Positions 11,221 to 20,550 are shown, counted from the first letter of the stretch. The stretch is 64,000 nt of DNA from Amycolatopsis aidingensis (GCF_018885265.1 NZ_CP076538.1:4004001-4068000); one strand, 5' to 3'. Translations and numbers: made by a program. The notes: generated from the letters alone by a model not told the origin.

Positions 11221-11269
11221 TGTGAGTGGCCTGTTCCCTGCGAATTTCGCAGCGAACGGGCCACTCACA
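11221..11269. terminator. long palindrome, convergent terminator and probable dispersed repeat
   Basis: Arms 11221-11244 and 11246-11269 are complementary over 24 bases with two mismatches and a single-base centre. It lies between the convergent stops of acnA and the hydrolase gene and can terminate both. The word GTGAGTGGCC...CGAACGGGCCACTCAC resembles an intergenic palindrome I recall as recurring in Amycolatopsis-type genomes. Confidence 0.75.
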
Positions 11270-11279
11270 GCAGCGGCAG

Positions 11280-12917
11280 CTAGCCGAAGGGGTGGGTGTC
11301 CGGTTCGTACACCTGGCCCGGGCCGGGAACCTTCAGGTCGACCAGGTAGTCCGCGGTGGCCGAGTCCAGTTCGGCCGAGTTGCCGAGGATGCAGTGACCG
11401 AACGCATCCACCGACAGCAGGCGGGCGAACCCGAGCTGGTCGGCCATCCGCTCGGCGAACGCGTACTGGGTCGCAGGGTCGTAGTAGTTACCGATCACCA
11501 GCACGGGATGCTCGGTGGAACGGTTCCACGGTCCCCGGTAGGCGTCCGGCTCCCGCACCGGCCAGGCCGGGCAGCCCGCCGCGTCGGAGAACGCCTGGAT
11601 CCGGCCGAAGGTCGGCAGTTCCCGCTCCCACTCGCCGGCCAGTTCGGGCACCCGCTCCTGCGCGTGCCCGAACCGCTTGTCCGAGCAGTTCACGCCGAGG
11701 TAGGCGTCCTGCGAGGTGTACGGGCTGTCCGGGCGCACGTCGTACCGGCTGTTCTCGGCCGGGTCGAGCAAAGTGGACAGATCATTCCTTGCCGGCGCGG
11801 ACGGCTCGGGGTCGGCAGGCTCGGCTTCCTGCGGCGGGTGCAGCACCTCGTACAGCCGCTGCAGGTCCTGCGCCAGCCCGGGGAAGGCGTGCGGGGAGTA
11901 CAGCGCCCCGGCGACGCCACCGGTGAAGGCGTTGATGTCCACTGTGTCCCCGTCCGGCAGCTCGATCGGCTCCCGGCGCAACCGCTCACGCAGCTCGGTG
12001 AACTTCTGCTTCGGCCTGCCCTCGCTGAACGCACACCGCTGGCGCACCTGCTCGCACTCGGTGAGAAAGGCCTCCAGCGCGATCTCGAACCCCTTCGCCC
12101 GTTCCCGCTCGTACCGGGTGCTGTCGGTGGTGCGCAGTGCGGGATCGACATTGCCGTCCAGCACCATCGCCCGCGCCTTGTCGGGGAAGAGGTTCGCGTA
12201 GGTGGCCCCGATCAGGGTGCCGTAGGAGAAACCGACGTAGTTGAGCCGTTCGTCGCCCACCGCCGCGCGCAACAGGTCCAGGTCGCGCGCCACGTCCTTG
12301 GTGGAAAGGTGGTTCAGCAGCGCGCCGGTGTTCGCCGCGCAGAATTCGCCGTATTCCTGGTAGGCGTGCAGTACATCGGATATCCGTTGCCGTTCCAGCG
12401 GAACCGGGACCTGCTTGCCGAGCACGTCATAGGCGTCCTCCTCGGTGGTGAAGCATCGCACCGAGGAACTCTTGCCGACCCCGCGCGGGTCGAAACCGAT
12501 GATGTCGAAACGCTCCAGCACCCGCGGTTCGAACAACTGGTCCGCCAGCACCGGCAGGGTCCGGCCACTGCCACCGGGACCGCCGGGGTTCAGGAACAGC
12601 GAGCCGATCCTGGCGTCCGGCTTCCCTGCCGCCCGCCGCATCAGCGCCAGGTCCACGGTTCCGGCCGCGGCATTGTCGTGGTCCATCGGCACCCGGTAGG
12701 TCGCGCAGCCGAACTGACCCCGCTGCTCCTCCGGCACCGTCTCCAGCGCGGATTCCGCGCACTCTCCCCACTGGACCTGCGGGACCCCGGCCACCGGGGC
12801 GCCCGGTGCGGCGCCTGTCCCGGTCGCGGCGGCCGGGCTCGCGGTGAGCGCGAGCGCCACCGCGAGTGTCCCGGCCACCAGGCCCCCGCGCACCGGGCCT
12901 CGCCTCGTCGTCAACAC
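11280..12917 (-). CDS. secreted alpha/beta hydrolase, tripeptidyl aminopeptidase (TAP-like C domain)
   Basis: Exported serine peptidase of the SlpD/SlpE/Tap family, releasing peptides from protein N termini. Signal peptide runs to about ASPAAAT. The oxyanion segment LNPGGPGGSG, nucleophile elbow GFSYGTL (about S231), Asp near YYDPATQY and His in DAFGHCIL complete a catalytic triad, the last two in the TAP-like C-terminal domain. 545 residues is normal. The frame is open further upstream, but GTG at 12917 has GGAGGG 5 bases before it and starts a proper signal peptide. Six or more Cys suggest disulfides in the secreted form. Confidence 0.88.
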   Translation of the reverse strand: MLTTRRGPVRGGLVAGTLAVALALTASPAAATGTGAAPGAPVAGVPQVQWGECAESALETVPEEQRGQFGCATYRVPMDHDNAAAGTVDLALMRRAAGKPDARIGSLFLNPGGPGGSGRTLPVLADQLFEPRVLERFDIIGFDPRGVGKSSSVRCFTTEEDAYDVLGKQVPVPLERQRISDVLHAYQEYGEFCAANTGALLNHLSTKDVARDLDLLRAAVGDERLNYVGFSYGTLIGATYANLFPDKARAMVLDGNVDPALRTTDSTRYERERAKGFEIALEAFLTECEQVRQRCAFSEGRPKQKFTELRERLRREPIELPDGDTVDINAFTGGVAGALYSPHAFPGLAQDLQRLYEVLHPPQEAEPADPEPSAPARNDLSTLLDPAENSRYDVRPDSPYTSQDAYLGVNCSDKRFGHAQERVPELAGEWERELPTFGRIQAFSDAAGCPAWPVREPDAYRGPWNRSTEHPVLVIGNYYDPATQYAFAERMADQLGFARLLSVDAFGHCILGNSAELDSATADYLVDLKVPGPGQVYEPDTHPFG

Positions 12918-13020
12918 CCGTTCCCTCCCACGATCGTGCGAATCTCGTTTTCCGGCCAGTGCTTTCAATAGGCAAGAATCGCACAACGGGGAGATCGAAT
13001 ACATTAACCGAAAGGATGGT

Positions 13021-13509
13021 TCAGACCTGTTGACACCCGGGTGATATGGTCAGTATGAATATCGGCAGCCGCCGCCCTGCGATCTGCCTTTCCATCTCGT
13101 AGCCGGGCCAGAATTCCAGCAACTCCCGCCACAGCCGGTCGTATTCGGCCCCTTCGGCCTCGCGGGCCCGGACCGGCAGCACCCGCCGCCCGCGCCACAC
13201 GGTCGCCGTGGGGTTCGCCCGCAGGTTGTGTGTCCACCCGGGATCGTGCCGGCGCCCCCAGTTGGAACCGACCAGCACCAGTTCCCCGGCACGGGGCAGG
13301 CAGAGCAGGTTGGTAGCCCGCGCCAGCCCGCTCCGCCTGCCGGTCGTGCGCAGCCGCACCGAGGGCAGCCCGGCGAGCGCCACCAGGCCGAACCGGCCGC
13401 CGGACAGGGCGTACAGCCGGCGGTCCAGCCGGACGATCAGATCAGCGTGCCGCATCAGCCACGGCCGGGTGCCCAGCCTTCTGGCCACTGTGCTGAGCGG
13501 GTTCCTCAC
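13021..13509 (-). CDS. deazaflavin-dependent nitroreductase family protein (Ddn-like)
   Basis: Small split-barrel protein of 162 residues in the F420-dependent Ddn/FDOR-B family (SVRLRTTGRRSGLARATNLL, LVGSNWGRRHDPGWTHNLRA, then a WPGYEMERQI-type tail). Such proteins use reduced F420 to reduce quinones or nitro compounds; the substrate here is unknown. The GTG start overlaps the egtD stop by 4 bases, so it belongs to the ergothioneine operon and occupies the place where egtE stands in mycobacteria. It is not a PLP enzyme and cannot substitute for EgtE. Confidence 0.85.
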   Translation of the reverse strand: MRNPLSTVARRLGTRPWLMRHADLIVRLDRRLYALSGGRFGLVALAGLPSVRLRTTGRRSGLARATNLLCLPRAGELVLVGSNWGRRHDPGWTHNLRANPTATVWRGRRVLPVRAREAEGAEYDRLWRELLEFWPGYEMERQIAGRRLPIFILTISPGCQQV

Positions 13510-14474
13510 GTCGCACGGGCGAGGGAAACACCGAACCGGCCGCCGCTGTCGGTCCACCACCGCTGCGCGGCGAACCCCGCCTCGGACAGCTCCCCCTCGA
13601 CCCCCTCCCGGCGGAACTTCGCCGAGATCTCGGTACGCAGTTCCTCCCCCTCGGCGAACCGCACCTCGAGATCGGCACCGGGAATGCGGACCGTCATCTC
13701 GGCCGTGGCGCGCAGCCGCATCTCGATCCATTCCCGTTCGGCGTCCCAGTGCGCCACGTGGCGGAACCGGTCCGGCTCGAAGTCGGCGCCGAGCCGCTCG
13801 TTGAGCACCCGCAGCACGTTGCGGTTGAACTCGGCGGTGACCCCGGCCGCGTCGTCGTAGGCACGCACCAGCGTGCCGGGGTCCTTCACCAGATCGGTGC
13901 CGAGCAGCAGCCACTCCCCCTCGGCGAGCACGTCCCGCACCGAACGGAGGAACTTGGCCCGCTGCGCCGGAAGGAAGTTGCCGATGGTGCCGCCGAGGAA
14001 CACCACCAGCCGGGGCGGCTGCCCCGGCAGCAGGCCGAGGTGCTGAGTGAAGTCGCCGACCACGCCCCGCACGGCGAGGCCGGGATAGTCCTCGGTGATC
14101 GCGGCCGCGGCCTCGGCCAGTGCCGACTCCGACACGTCCATCGGCACGAAGGTGTCCAGCGTGCCGTGCGCCCGCAGCCCGTCCAGCAGCACCCTGGTCT
14201 TCTCGCTGGACCCCGACCCGAGCTCCACCAGCGCCCTGGCCCCGGTGGTGCCTGCGATCCAGCCGGCGGCCCCGTGCAGGATCTCCCGCTCTGCCCGGGT
14301 CGGGTAGTACTCCGGCAGTTCGGTGATCCGGTCGAACAGCTCGCTGCCGCGGGCGTCGTAGAACCACTTGGACGGCAGCCACTTGGCCCGCGCGGTGAGT
14401 CCTTCCCGGACGTCGGTGCGCAGCGCGCCCACGTCCTCGACCCGGTGGTGGACCTCGAGATCCACATCCTTCAT
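13506..14474 (-). CDS. egtD: L-histidine N-alpha-methyltransferase EgtD
   Basis: SAM-dependent enzyme that trimethylates histidine to hercynine, the first committed intermediate of ergothioneine. 322 residues, as in the family. SAM-binding motif VELGSGSSEKTR, DVSES and LGGTIGNFL are visible, and the C-terminal substrate domain includes HWDAEREWIEMRL. ATG overlaps the egtC stop (ATGA). Part of the chain egtA-egtB-egtC-egtD-Ddn-like on the minus strand. Confidence 0.95.
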   Translation of the reverse strand: MKDVDLEVHHRVEDVGALRTDVREGLTARAKWLPSKWFYDARGSELFDRITELPEYYPTRAEREILHGAAGWIAGTTGARALVELGSGSSEKTRVLLDGLRAHGTLDTFVPMDVSESALAEAAAAITEDYPGLAVRGVVGDFTQHLGLLPGQPPRLVVFLGGTIGNFLPAQRAKFLRSVRDVLAEGEWLLLGTDLVKDPGTLVRAYDDAAGVTAEFNRNVLRVLNERLGADFEPDRFRHVAHWDAEREWIEMRLRATAEMTVRIPGADLEVRFAEGEELRTEISAKFRREGVEGELSEAGFAAQRWWTDSGGRFGVSLARAT

Positions 14475-15232
14475 GGCAGGTCACTCCGATCTGTGCTGAT
14501 GGGATGGAACTCCACGGAACCGGCGCGGGCCAGCACCGCATGGCCGTCCGGAACCGGGGTCCAACCCGGCTCGGTGTCGCAGGGTTCGGAGGCGAGTACG
14601 GTCGCCGTCTCGGTGCGCCGGGCCGACAACGCGTGCGTCCATGCGGTCGCCACCGCCACCACGCCGTCAGTGAGCAGCAGGTTCAGCCGGGAGCCCGGCG
14701 CAGCCCTTTCCACCTCGCGCACCACCCCGGTGATCGCCGCCAGCGGGTCGCCGCCCGCGGCCAGCCGTTGCCGCACCAGCGCCCACAGCAGGGCGGAGTC
14801 GGTGGGTGCCGGCAGCCGCAGCAGCTCGGTGACCGGCAGCTTCTCGGCCAGCCCGGCGACCGAGTCCGGCCAGCCGCGCACCACGCCGTTGTGGCTGAAC
14901 AGCCACTGCCCGTCCGCGAACGGGGCGCAGGCCGCCTCGGTCACCGGCATCCCTGGCGTTCCGGAGCGTACCGCCGCGAGGAACGCCCCTGTGCGCAGGG
15001 AACCCGCGATCGGCCGCAGCCCCTCGTCGGTCCACAACGGACCGGGCCGGCGGTAGCGCACCGGTGCACCGTCACCCGGGTACCAGCCGAGGCCGAAACC
15101 GTCCGCGTTCACGGTGCCGCCCGCCCGCATGTCGGCGGGCGCGTGGGACTGCCGCAGCAGCGAGTGCGGCGCGTCGAACACCAGCTCGGCGGGAGCGCAG
15201 GGCGGGCCGAGATAGACCAGATGGCGGCACAC
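14471..15232 (-). CDS. egtC: gamma-glutamyl hercynylcysteine S-oxide hydrolase EgtC
   Basis: Class-II glutamine-amidotransferase-like hydrolase that removes glutamate from the hercynyl-gamma-glutamylcysteine sulfoxide intermediate. 253 residues. Starting at GTG 15232 gives MCRHLVYLG with the catalytic Cys2 exposed after Met removal; the family motif SHNGVVRGWP supplies oxyanion and substrate residues. Its start shares one base with the egtB stop (TAGTG), and its stop overlaps egtD by 4 bases. A long frame upstream in the same register is only the shadow of egtB. Confidence 0.93.
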   Translation of the reverse strand: MCRHLVYLGPPCAPAELVFDAPHSLLRQSHAPADMRAGGTVNADGFGLGWYPGDGAPVRYRRPGPLWTDEGLRPIAGSLRTGAFLAAVRSGTPGMPVTEAACAPFADGQWLFSHNGVVRGWPDSVAGLAEKLPVTELLRLPAPTDSALLWALVRQRLAAGGDPLAAITGVVREVERAAPGSRLNLLLTDGVVAVATAWTHALSARRTETATVLASEPCDTEPGWTPVPDGHAVLARAGSVEFHPISTDRSDLP

Positions 15233-16569
15233 TAGACGCTCCTCGCGCACCGGAAACCGGCGAAGATCTGCCTGCGGATCGGGTAGTCCCAGTTCCGGAA
15301 GGTGCCCCGCACGGCCGCGATATCGGTGCCGAAGGAACCACCGCGCAGCACCTTGTGGTCCGGGCCGAAGAACACCTCCGAGTACTCCCGGTACGGGAAG
15401 GCCGTGAACCCCGGGTAGCCGCGGAAGTCCGAGGCGGTCCACTCCCAGACATCGCCGATCAACTGGTGCACCCCGAGCGCCGAGGCCCCCTCCGGATAGG
15501 CCCCCACGGGGGCGGGCCGCAAGTGCCGCTGCCCGAGGTTGGCCTGGTCGGACCGGGGTTCCTCGTCGCCCCACGGGAACCGGCGGGAGCGCCCGCTGGC
15601 CGGGTCGAACCGCGCGGCCTTCTCCCACTCCGGCTCGGTCGGCAGCCGCTTGCCTGCCCAGGCGGCGTAGGCCTGGGCCTCGTGGAAGGAGACGTGCACC
15701 ACCGGTTCCTCCGGCGGCACCGGCTCGTCCACCCCGAACCGCCTGCGCCACCACCGGTCCCCCTCGCGGCGCCAGAACCGCGGCGCCACGATCTCGTGCG
15801 CGCGTACGTACTCCCAGCCCGCCTCGCTCCACCACCGGCGCTGGTCGTAGCCACCGGACTCGACGAACTCCAGGTAGTCGCCGCAGGTCACCGGCAGGGT
15901 GTCGATGGCGAAGGCGTCCACGTGCACCTCGTGCGCGGGGCGCTCGTTGTCCAGCGCCCACGGCTCGGCCGAGGTGCCCATCAGGAAGGTCCCCGCCGGA
16001 ACGTGCACCTCGGCCGGCAGCGGCCCGGCGCGCCGCGGTGGCGTCGGCTCGGCGCGCAGCGCCGGCTCGCCCTTGCGCAGCTGGTGGGTGGCCAGCATGG
16101 TCTCGTCGTGCTGCTGCTCGTGCTGGGTGATCATGCCGAAGGCGAAGGCGGTCTCGGTGAGCCTGCGCCCGGTCAGCCGCGCGGAGTTCAGCACGTCGAA
16201 GGCCTTGTCCCGCACCTCGCCGACGTAGGCACGCGCCTCGGCAGGCCCGAGCAGCGGCAGCGCGGGCCGGTCGGCCCGTGGGTGCTGGAAGGCGTCGTAG
16301 AGGTCGTCGATGTCCGGGCGCAGCGGCTCCCGGCCGCCCACGTCCCGGACCAGCCAGATCTCCTCCTGGCTGCCGATATGCGCGAGGTCCCACACCAGCG
16401 GGGACATCAGCCGGGAGTGCTGGCGCACCAGGTCCTCGTCGTCCACGGCGTCGGTGAGCGCCGTGCTCCGCTCCCGTGCCCTGCTCAGCGCCCGCGCGGT
16501 GTGCTCGCGCAGCCGCTCGGTGCCGAGCTCGCGCAGCGGGCTCGGTGCTTCGGTGTGCCGGGTGGACAT
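15232..16569 (-). CDS. egtB: ergothioneine biosynthesis iron-dependent sulfoxide synthase EgtB
   Basis: Non-haem iron enzyme that joins hercynine and gamma-glutamylcysteine with O2 to form the sulfoxide. 445 residues with an N-terminal DinB-like and a C-terminal FGE-sulfatase domain. The iron-binding histidines are H64 (DLAHIG) and H150/H154 (HEQQH). The C-terminal FPYREYSEVFFG and RGTFRNWDYPIRRQ segments form the active-site pocket. ATG 16569 is 4 bases from the egtA stop with a GGAAGGAG ribosome site. Confidence 0.95.
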   Translation of the reverse strand: MSTRHTEAPSPLRELGTERLREHTARALSRARERSTALTDAVDDEDLVRQHSRLMSPLVWDLAHIGSQEEIWLVRDVGGREPLRPDIDDLYDAFQHPRADRPALPLLGPAEARAYVGEVRDKAFDVLNSARLTGRRLTETAFAFGMITQHEQQHDETMLATHQLRKGEPALRAEPTPPRRAGPLPAEVHVPAGTFLMGTSAEPWALDNERPAHEVHVDAFAIDTLPVTCGDYLEFVESGGYDQRRWWSEAGWEYVRAHEIVAPRFWRREGDRWWRRRFGVDEPVPPEEPVVHVSFHEAQAYAAWAGKRLPTEPEWEKAARFDPASGRSRRFPWGDEEPRSDQANLGQRHLRPAPVGAYPEGASALGVHQLIGDVWEWTASDFRGYPGFTAFPYREYSEVFFGPDHKVLRGGSFGTDIAAVRGTFRNWDYPIRRQIFAGFRCARSV

Positions 16570-16573
16570 CGGG

Positions 16574-17881
16574 TCACTCCTTCCCCGCGTGCCGCAGGCG
16601 CAGCCGCACGCTGTCGGTGATCTCGGCAAGGGTGCTTTCGGGCAGGCCGGTGCGCGGGAGCTCGGCACAGCCGAGCTCCACCACCTGGCGGGCCGCCGCG
16701 GCGATCTCCGGTACGGCCAGGCCGTGCCGGGCGGCCTGCTCCCACCGGTCGGCCACGGGGGCGCAGACCGCCAGCGCGCGATGCGCCGTTGCGGGCCGGT
16801 CCAGCAGCGCGGCCAGCAGTGCCACCGGATGCAGCCAGCGGTCCGGTGGCTGCGCGTCCAGGTAGCGGGCCTCCACGTAGCCGCGCGGGCGAACCGGGGT
16901 GAACATCGTGGTGAGGTGGTAGTCCAGGTCGGCGGTGGTCGGCGGGTCCAGCACGCCCGCGGCGCCGCGCCCGGCGACCCAGTCGGCGAAGGTCAGACCC
17001 GCGGGCGCGTCCCACGGCCCTTCCGGGCGGCGCAGCACCATCAGCGGGGTGTCCATCATCCGGCGAGCCCAGTCCCGCGCCGGATCGGGTGAGGCCATGG
17101 CGGGCCGGGTGCGGGCCCGCTCGGTGCCCATCACGGCCAGCCAGCGCGCCGAGGCATGCCCGGTGTCGGCCCCGGCGTGCCTGCGGGAGTTGGCGAACAG
17201 CGCCAGCAGCACCGGCCCCAGCGCGTGCGCCGCGGCCCAGCGTTGCGCGATGTGTTCCCGCTCCCCCGCGTCCAGGCAGATCTGCAGGCCCGCCGTGCTG
17301 CACATCATGGTGATGCCGCCGGTTCCCATCGGGGCGAAGCGGCGTTCCATCGCGGCGTACCGCTCGGTGGTGAGTACCCTGGACGGCCCGCGATGCGGGT
17401 CGATCCCGTGCTCGCCGAGGCACAGGCCGGCGCGGGCGAGGAGTTCGGTGAGGTGGCGCAGGTCGGCGGAGACCACCGCGGACAGCTCGGCGAGCGAGGG
17501 CTGCGGGAGTGCGGAGATCTCGACCTGGGCGCCGGGTTCGAGGGTGAGCGGGGAGCCGCCGGGCAACGGTTGCGCCGGACTGTCCGGGCTGAGGGTGCGG
17601 GGGGCGTGCGGGCCGAGTGCCTCGGCGAGATGAGCGGGATCGAGTGGACGGCTGGGATCATCGACGTGGTGCACGGTGTACTCGAGTTCGACGCCGATCA
17701 GCCGCGGTGGCCCGTGCTTGAAGCACACCGAGGCGACGTAGGCCTCCCCTTCCGCGCGATCGGAAACCACCCGTGCGGAGGTCTGCTCCGCCGCCGCGTC
17801 GCGCTGCGATGTTCGGTTGATGTGCGGGAAGTGATCGTGAACAGCCGTCATGACATCCGCCTGCCGTCCAGTCCGGTCCAT
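16574..17881 (-). CDS. egtA: glutamate-cysteine ligase EgtA
   Basis: ATP-dependent ligase supplying gamma-glutamylcysteine for ergothioneine. 435 residues, GCS2 family. Visible motifs: GVELEYT, LEPGAQVEISALPQ, MMCSTAGLQICLD, PRGYVEARYLD. The start is ambiguous between ATG 17881 and ATG 17851; neither has a strong ribosome site. A possible promoter on the minus strand has a -10-like TAGCGT (17900-17905) and -35-like CTGCAA (17924-17929), which would leave a very short leader for the 17881 start. First gene of the egt operon. Confidence 0.92.
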   Translation of the reverse strand: MDRTGRQADVMTAVHDHFPHINRTSQRDAAAEQTSARVVSDRAEGEAYVASVCFKHGPPRLIGVELEYTVHHVDDPSRPLDPAHLAEALGPHAPRTLSPDSPAQPLPGGSPLTLEPGAQVEISALPQPSLAELSAVVSADLRHLTELLARAGLCLGEHGIDPHRGPSRVLTTERYAAMERRFAPMGTGGITMMCSTAGLQICLDAGEREHIAQRWAAAHALGPVLLALFANSRRHAGADTGHASARWLAVMGTERARTRPAMASPDPARDWARRMMDTPLMVLRRPEGPWDAPAGLTFADWVAGRGAAGVLDPPTTADLDYHLTTMFTPVRPRGYVEARYLDAQPPDRWLHPVALLAALLDRPATAHRALAVCAPVADRWEQAARHGLAVPEIAAAARQVVELGCAELPRTGLPESTLAEITDSVRLRLRHAGKE

Positions 17882-18117
17882 CGGAACACTCGCTCATCGA
17901 CGCTACACGGGGGGTACGACAGGTTGCAGGCCCAGCGAGCACCGCCGGCGCTCAGCGCGTGTTGGTAAACGCGCGACACGATCGGCTCGGCCAAGCTCGG
18001 GCTCGGTCACGATCGTCACCTTCGCAGGTACGGCGCTCGGCCTCGCCGCTCGTGGGCTTTGCCCAGCGCGTTCCTCCGCTCACCACAAGCAGCTATCTCC
18101 GGTTCACCAACAGGCTC

Positions 18118-19041
18118 TCAGGGCAGGGGTGAACGCACGCCGAGCCCCAGTTCGGCTGCCGCCGTGCGCACCGCGTCGATGACGAACTGCAGCGAGGGGC
18201 GCCGCGAGGCCGTGGTGCGGTAGGCGATGGACACCGTGCGCATCACCGGGCTGGTCAGCGCCACCACGTCCACCCCCGGCGGGCGCAGGGTCAGGCCAAG
18301 GTCGGAGACCAGGGTGATGCCGAGCCCCGCGCCGACCATGGCCATCGCGGTGGCCTGCTCCCCGACCTCGTGGTTGATCTTCGGCTCGAACCCGCTGCGC
18401 TGGCAGGCGATCAGCACGGCCCGGCCGAAATGGCTCTTCGGCCCGGCGAGGATCCACGGGTGCTCGGCCAGCTCCAGCAGGGAGACCGAGCCTGCCGGGA
18501 TCGCCCCGGTCGGCACCGCGGCGTGCAGCCGCTCCACCGCGATGACCGCCCGCTCCAGGCCGGGTTCCCAGGGCATCGGCATATCCGAGTAGTCGATCAC
18601 GAAGGAGAAGTCCAGTGCGCCGTCCCGGACCGCACCCGCGGTGTCCTCCGGCGCCAGCTCCCTGGTGCGCACCTCGATCCCGGGATGGTCCGCCGCCAGC
18701 GCGGTGAGCGCGGTGGGCAGCAGGCCGGAGGCGACCGAGGCCCACACCCCCGCGGTGAGCCGCACCGAGGCGGTGTCCTGGGCCTCCTCCAGCGCCAGCG
18801 TGGCCCGCTCCACCGAGCCGAGGATGTCCTCCGCGTGCTCGGTCAGCAGCATCCCCAGTTCGGTCAGCTGCACCCTGCGGCCGAGCCGTTCGAAGAGCTT
18901 GGCACCGACGTCCCGCTCCAGCTGCGCGAGTTGCTGGGACACGGCCGATGCGGTGTAGTGCAGCGCCGCCGCGGCCGCGGTGACGGTGCCCCTCCGGTGC
19001 AGCTCGCGGAGCATCCGCAAGCGGTGCAACGAAAGCTCCAT
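18118..19041 (-). CDS. LysR-family transcriptional regulator
   Basis: 307-residue regulator with an N-terminal winged helix-turn-helix (TVTAAAAALHYTASAVSQQL) and a LysR substrate-binding domain (about 90-300). ATG 19041 is chosen over an upstream in-frame ATG because it gives the standard N terminus MELSLHRLRML. It is divergent from the amino-acid dehydrogenase gene across 245 bases and probably regulates it. An inverted repeat CATGCA (19039-19044) / TGCATG (19064-19069) overlaps its own start codon and could be an autoregulatory site. The 236 bases between its stop and egtA contain the putative egt promoter. Confidence 0.88.
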   Translation of the reverse strand: MELSLHRLRMLRELHRRGTVTAAAAALHYTASAVSQQLAQLERDVGAKLFERLGRRVQLTELGMLLTEHAEDILGSVERATLALEEAQDTASVRLTAGVWASVASGLLPTALTALAADHPGIEVRTRELAPEDTAGAVRDGALDFSFVIDYSDMPMPWEPGLERAVIAVERLHAAVPTGAIPAGSVSLLELAEHPWILAGPKSHFGRAVLIACQRSGFEPKINHEVGEQATAMAMVGAGLGITLVSDLGLTLRPPGVDVVALTSPVMRTVSIAYRTTASRRPSLQFVIDAVRTAAAELGLGVRSPLP

Positions 19042-19286
19042 GCAGGAAGCGTAAAGGCAAACGTGCATGATCCTTAACTGGACGCGCGGCCGTCACTGCC
19101 GCACTGTGGAATCACCGGCCCGCCACGGGCAGGCACCGGGGACACCGCAGCTCAGCACCGTCCAGAACGCCGAGTACGCCGACTGCCAACGCTTTCGGCG
19201 AGCTGTCGTGTGCCCGCGGTCGCCAGCCGACCAGGCCGGCAGGCGTAGCGCCCGCAATCGACTCGAATGGCTTGGAGGTGGGTTGA

Positions 19287-20477
19287 GTGAGCACCGAGAA
19301 GACCGAACCCCTGCTCAGGTTGACCTGGACCGACCCGGTGACCGGTACTCGTGGTTACCTCGTCGTGCACACACTCGTCTCCGGGCTGGCCACCGGCGGC
19401 ACCCGGATGCGGCCGGGCTGCACCCTGTCCGAGGTGGAGGACCTCGCCCGCGGGATGGCGGCCAAGACCGCCGCGTTCAACCTGCCGGTGGGTGGCGCCA
19501 AGGGCGGTATCGACTTCGACCCCAAGGACCCGCGCGCGGTGGGCGTGCTGGAACGCTTCTGCGCCGCCATGCGCCCATGGCTGGACGACCACTGGGTGAC
19601 CGCGGAGGACCTCGGGGTGCCGCAGCACGTGATCGACGACGTGTTCGCCCGGCTGGGGCTGCAGCAGTCCTACCACGCGGCGATCAGCCGCTCCAGCGCT
19701 CCGGAGCGGACCCTGCGCCGGGTGCAGGCCGGGCTGAACGCACCCGTCCCCGGCGGGCTGCTGCTGGGTGACGTGGTCGGCGGCTACGGGGTGGCGCAGG
19801 CCTGCCTCGGCGCCGCGGGCACCTGGGGCTGGGAAACCGCGGACACCACCGTCGCCGTGCAGGGCATCGGCACGATGGGCGGCGGCGCCGCCTGGTACCT
19901 GCACGAGGCCGGGATGCGGGTGGTCGCCGTCGCGGACGCCGCGGGCACCCTGTACCACCCGGACGGGCTGGACATCCCGGCGCTGCTGGAGCTGCGGGAC
20001 GCCTTCGGCGAGATCGACCGTGAGCGCGTGCCGGAGGACGTGCTGCGCCTGCCGCGCAACGCCGTGCTGGGCATCCAGGCCGACATCCTGGTTCCCGCGG
20101 CGGTGTCCTACGCGCTCACCCCGGACAACACGGTGGACGTCAGGGCCAGGGTGGTGGTCGAGGCCGCGAACTCGGCGACCACCCCGGAGGCCGAGGCCAT
20201 GCTCGCCGCGCGCGGCATCCCGGTGATCCCGGACTTCGTGGCGAACGCGGGTGCGGCCGCCTGGGCGTGGTGGCTGCTGCTGGGCGAGGTCGGCGCCAAC
20301 CCCGCCGACTCCTTCCAGCGGCTGCGCTCGGAGATGCAGGCCAAGGTGGCCCTGCTGCTCGGGCAGTGGGACACCGAGGCGACGCCGCCGAGGCAGACGG
20401 CATGGGAGCTGGCTGCGGCCAACCGGGGCCTGCTCCAGGACCGGCCCGCGGACCAGCAGGTCGTCACCATCCCCTGA
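19287..20477 (+). CDS. Glu/Leu/Phe/Val dehydrogenase family amino-acid dehydrogenase
   Basis: NAD(P)-dependent oxidative deaminase of about 396 residues, size of the small hexameric/octameric valine-leucine-glutamate dehydrogenases. The active-site region AAKTAAFNLPVGGAKGGI carries the two catalytic lysines; the Rossmann segment is VQGIGTMGGGAAWY. The GTG start has GGAGGTGGG at ideal distance. Which amino acid it prefers cannot be read from sequence; glutamate or branched-chain are candidates. It is likely controlled by the divergent LysR protein and followed by a hairpin terminator. Confidence 0.88.
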   Translation: MSTEKTEPLLRLTWTDPVTGTRGYLVVHTLVSGLATGGTRMRPGCTLSEVEDLARGMAAKTAAFNLPVGGAKGGIDFDPKDPRAVGVLERFCAAMRPWLDDHWVTAEDLGVPQHVIDDVFARLGLQQSYHAAISRSSAPERTLRRVQAGLNAPVPGGLLLGDVVGGYGVAQACLGAAGTWGWETADTTVAVQGIGTMGGGAAWYLHEAGMRVVAVADAAGTLYHPDGLDIPALLELRDAFGEIDRERVPEDVLRLPRNAVLGIQADILVPAAVSYALTPDNTVDVRARVVVEAANSATTPEAEAMLAARGIPVIPDFVANAGAAAWAWWLLLGEVGANPADSFQRLRSEMQAKVALLLGQWDTEATPPRQTAWELAAANRGLLQDRPADQQVVTIP

Positions 20478-20482
20478 GGCCG

Positions 20483-20535
20483 TGTTCAAGAAGGCGCGCT
20501 CCCCGCATCACCTCAGGCAGCCGCCTTCTTGAACA
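20483..20535 (+). terminator. inverted-repeat terminator after the dehydrogenase
   Basis: Perfect 14-base arms TGTTCAAGAAGGCG (20483-20496) and its complement (20522-20535), separated by 25 bases, lie 5 bases after the dehydrogenase stop. A related word (GTGTTCAAGAAAGCC) recurs just after acnR at about 21198. Confidence 0.65.
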
Positions 20536-20550
20536 GCACCCGAGGCATCA

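Noticed and set aside
13021..13509. Ddn-like gene as a divergent EgtE
   Set aside because: It is half the length of EgtE, has no PLP lysine region and shows clear FDOR/Ddn motifs.
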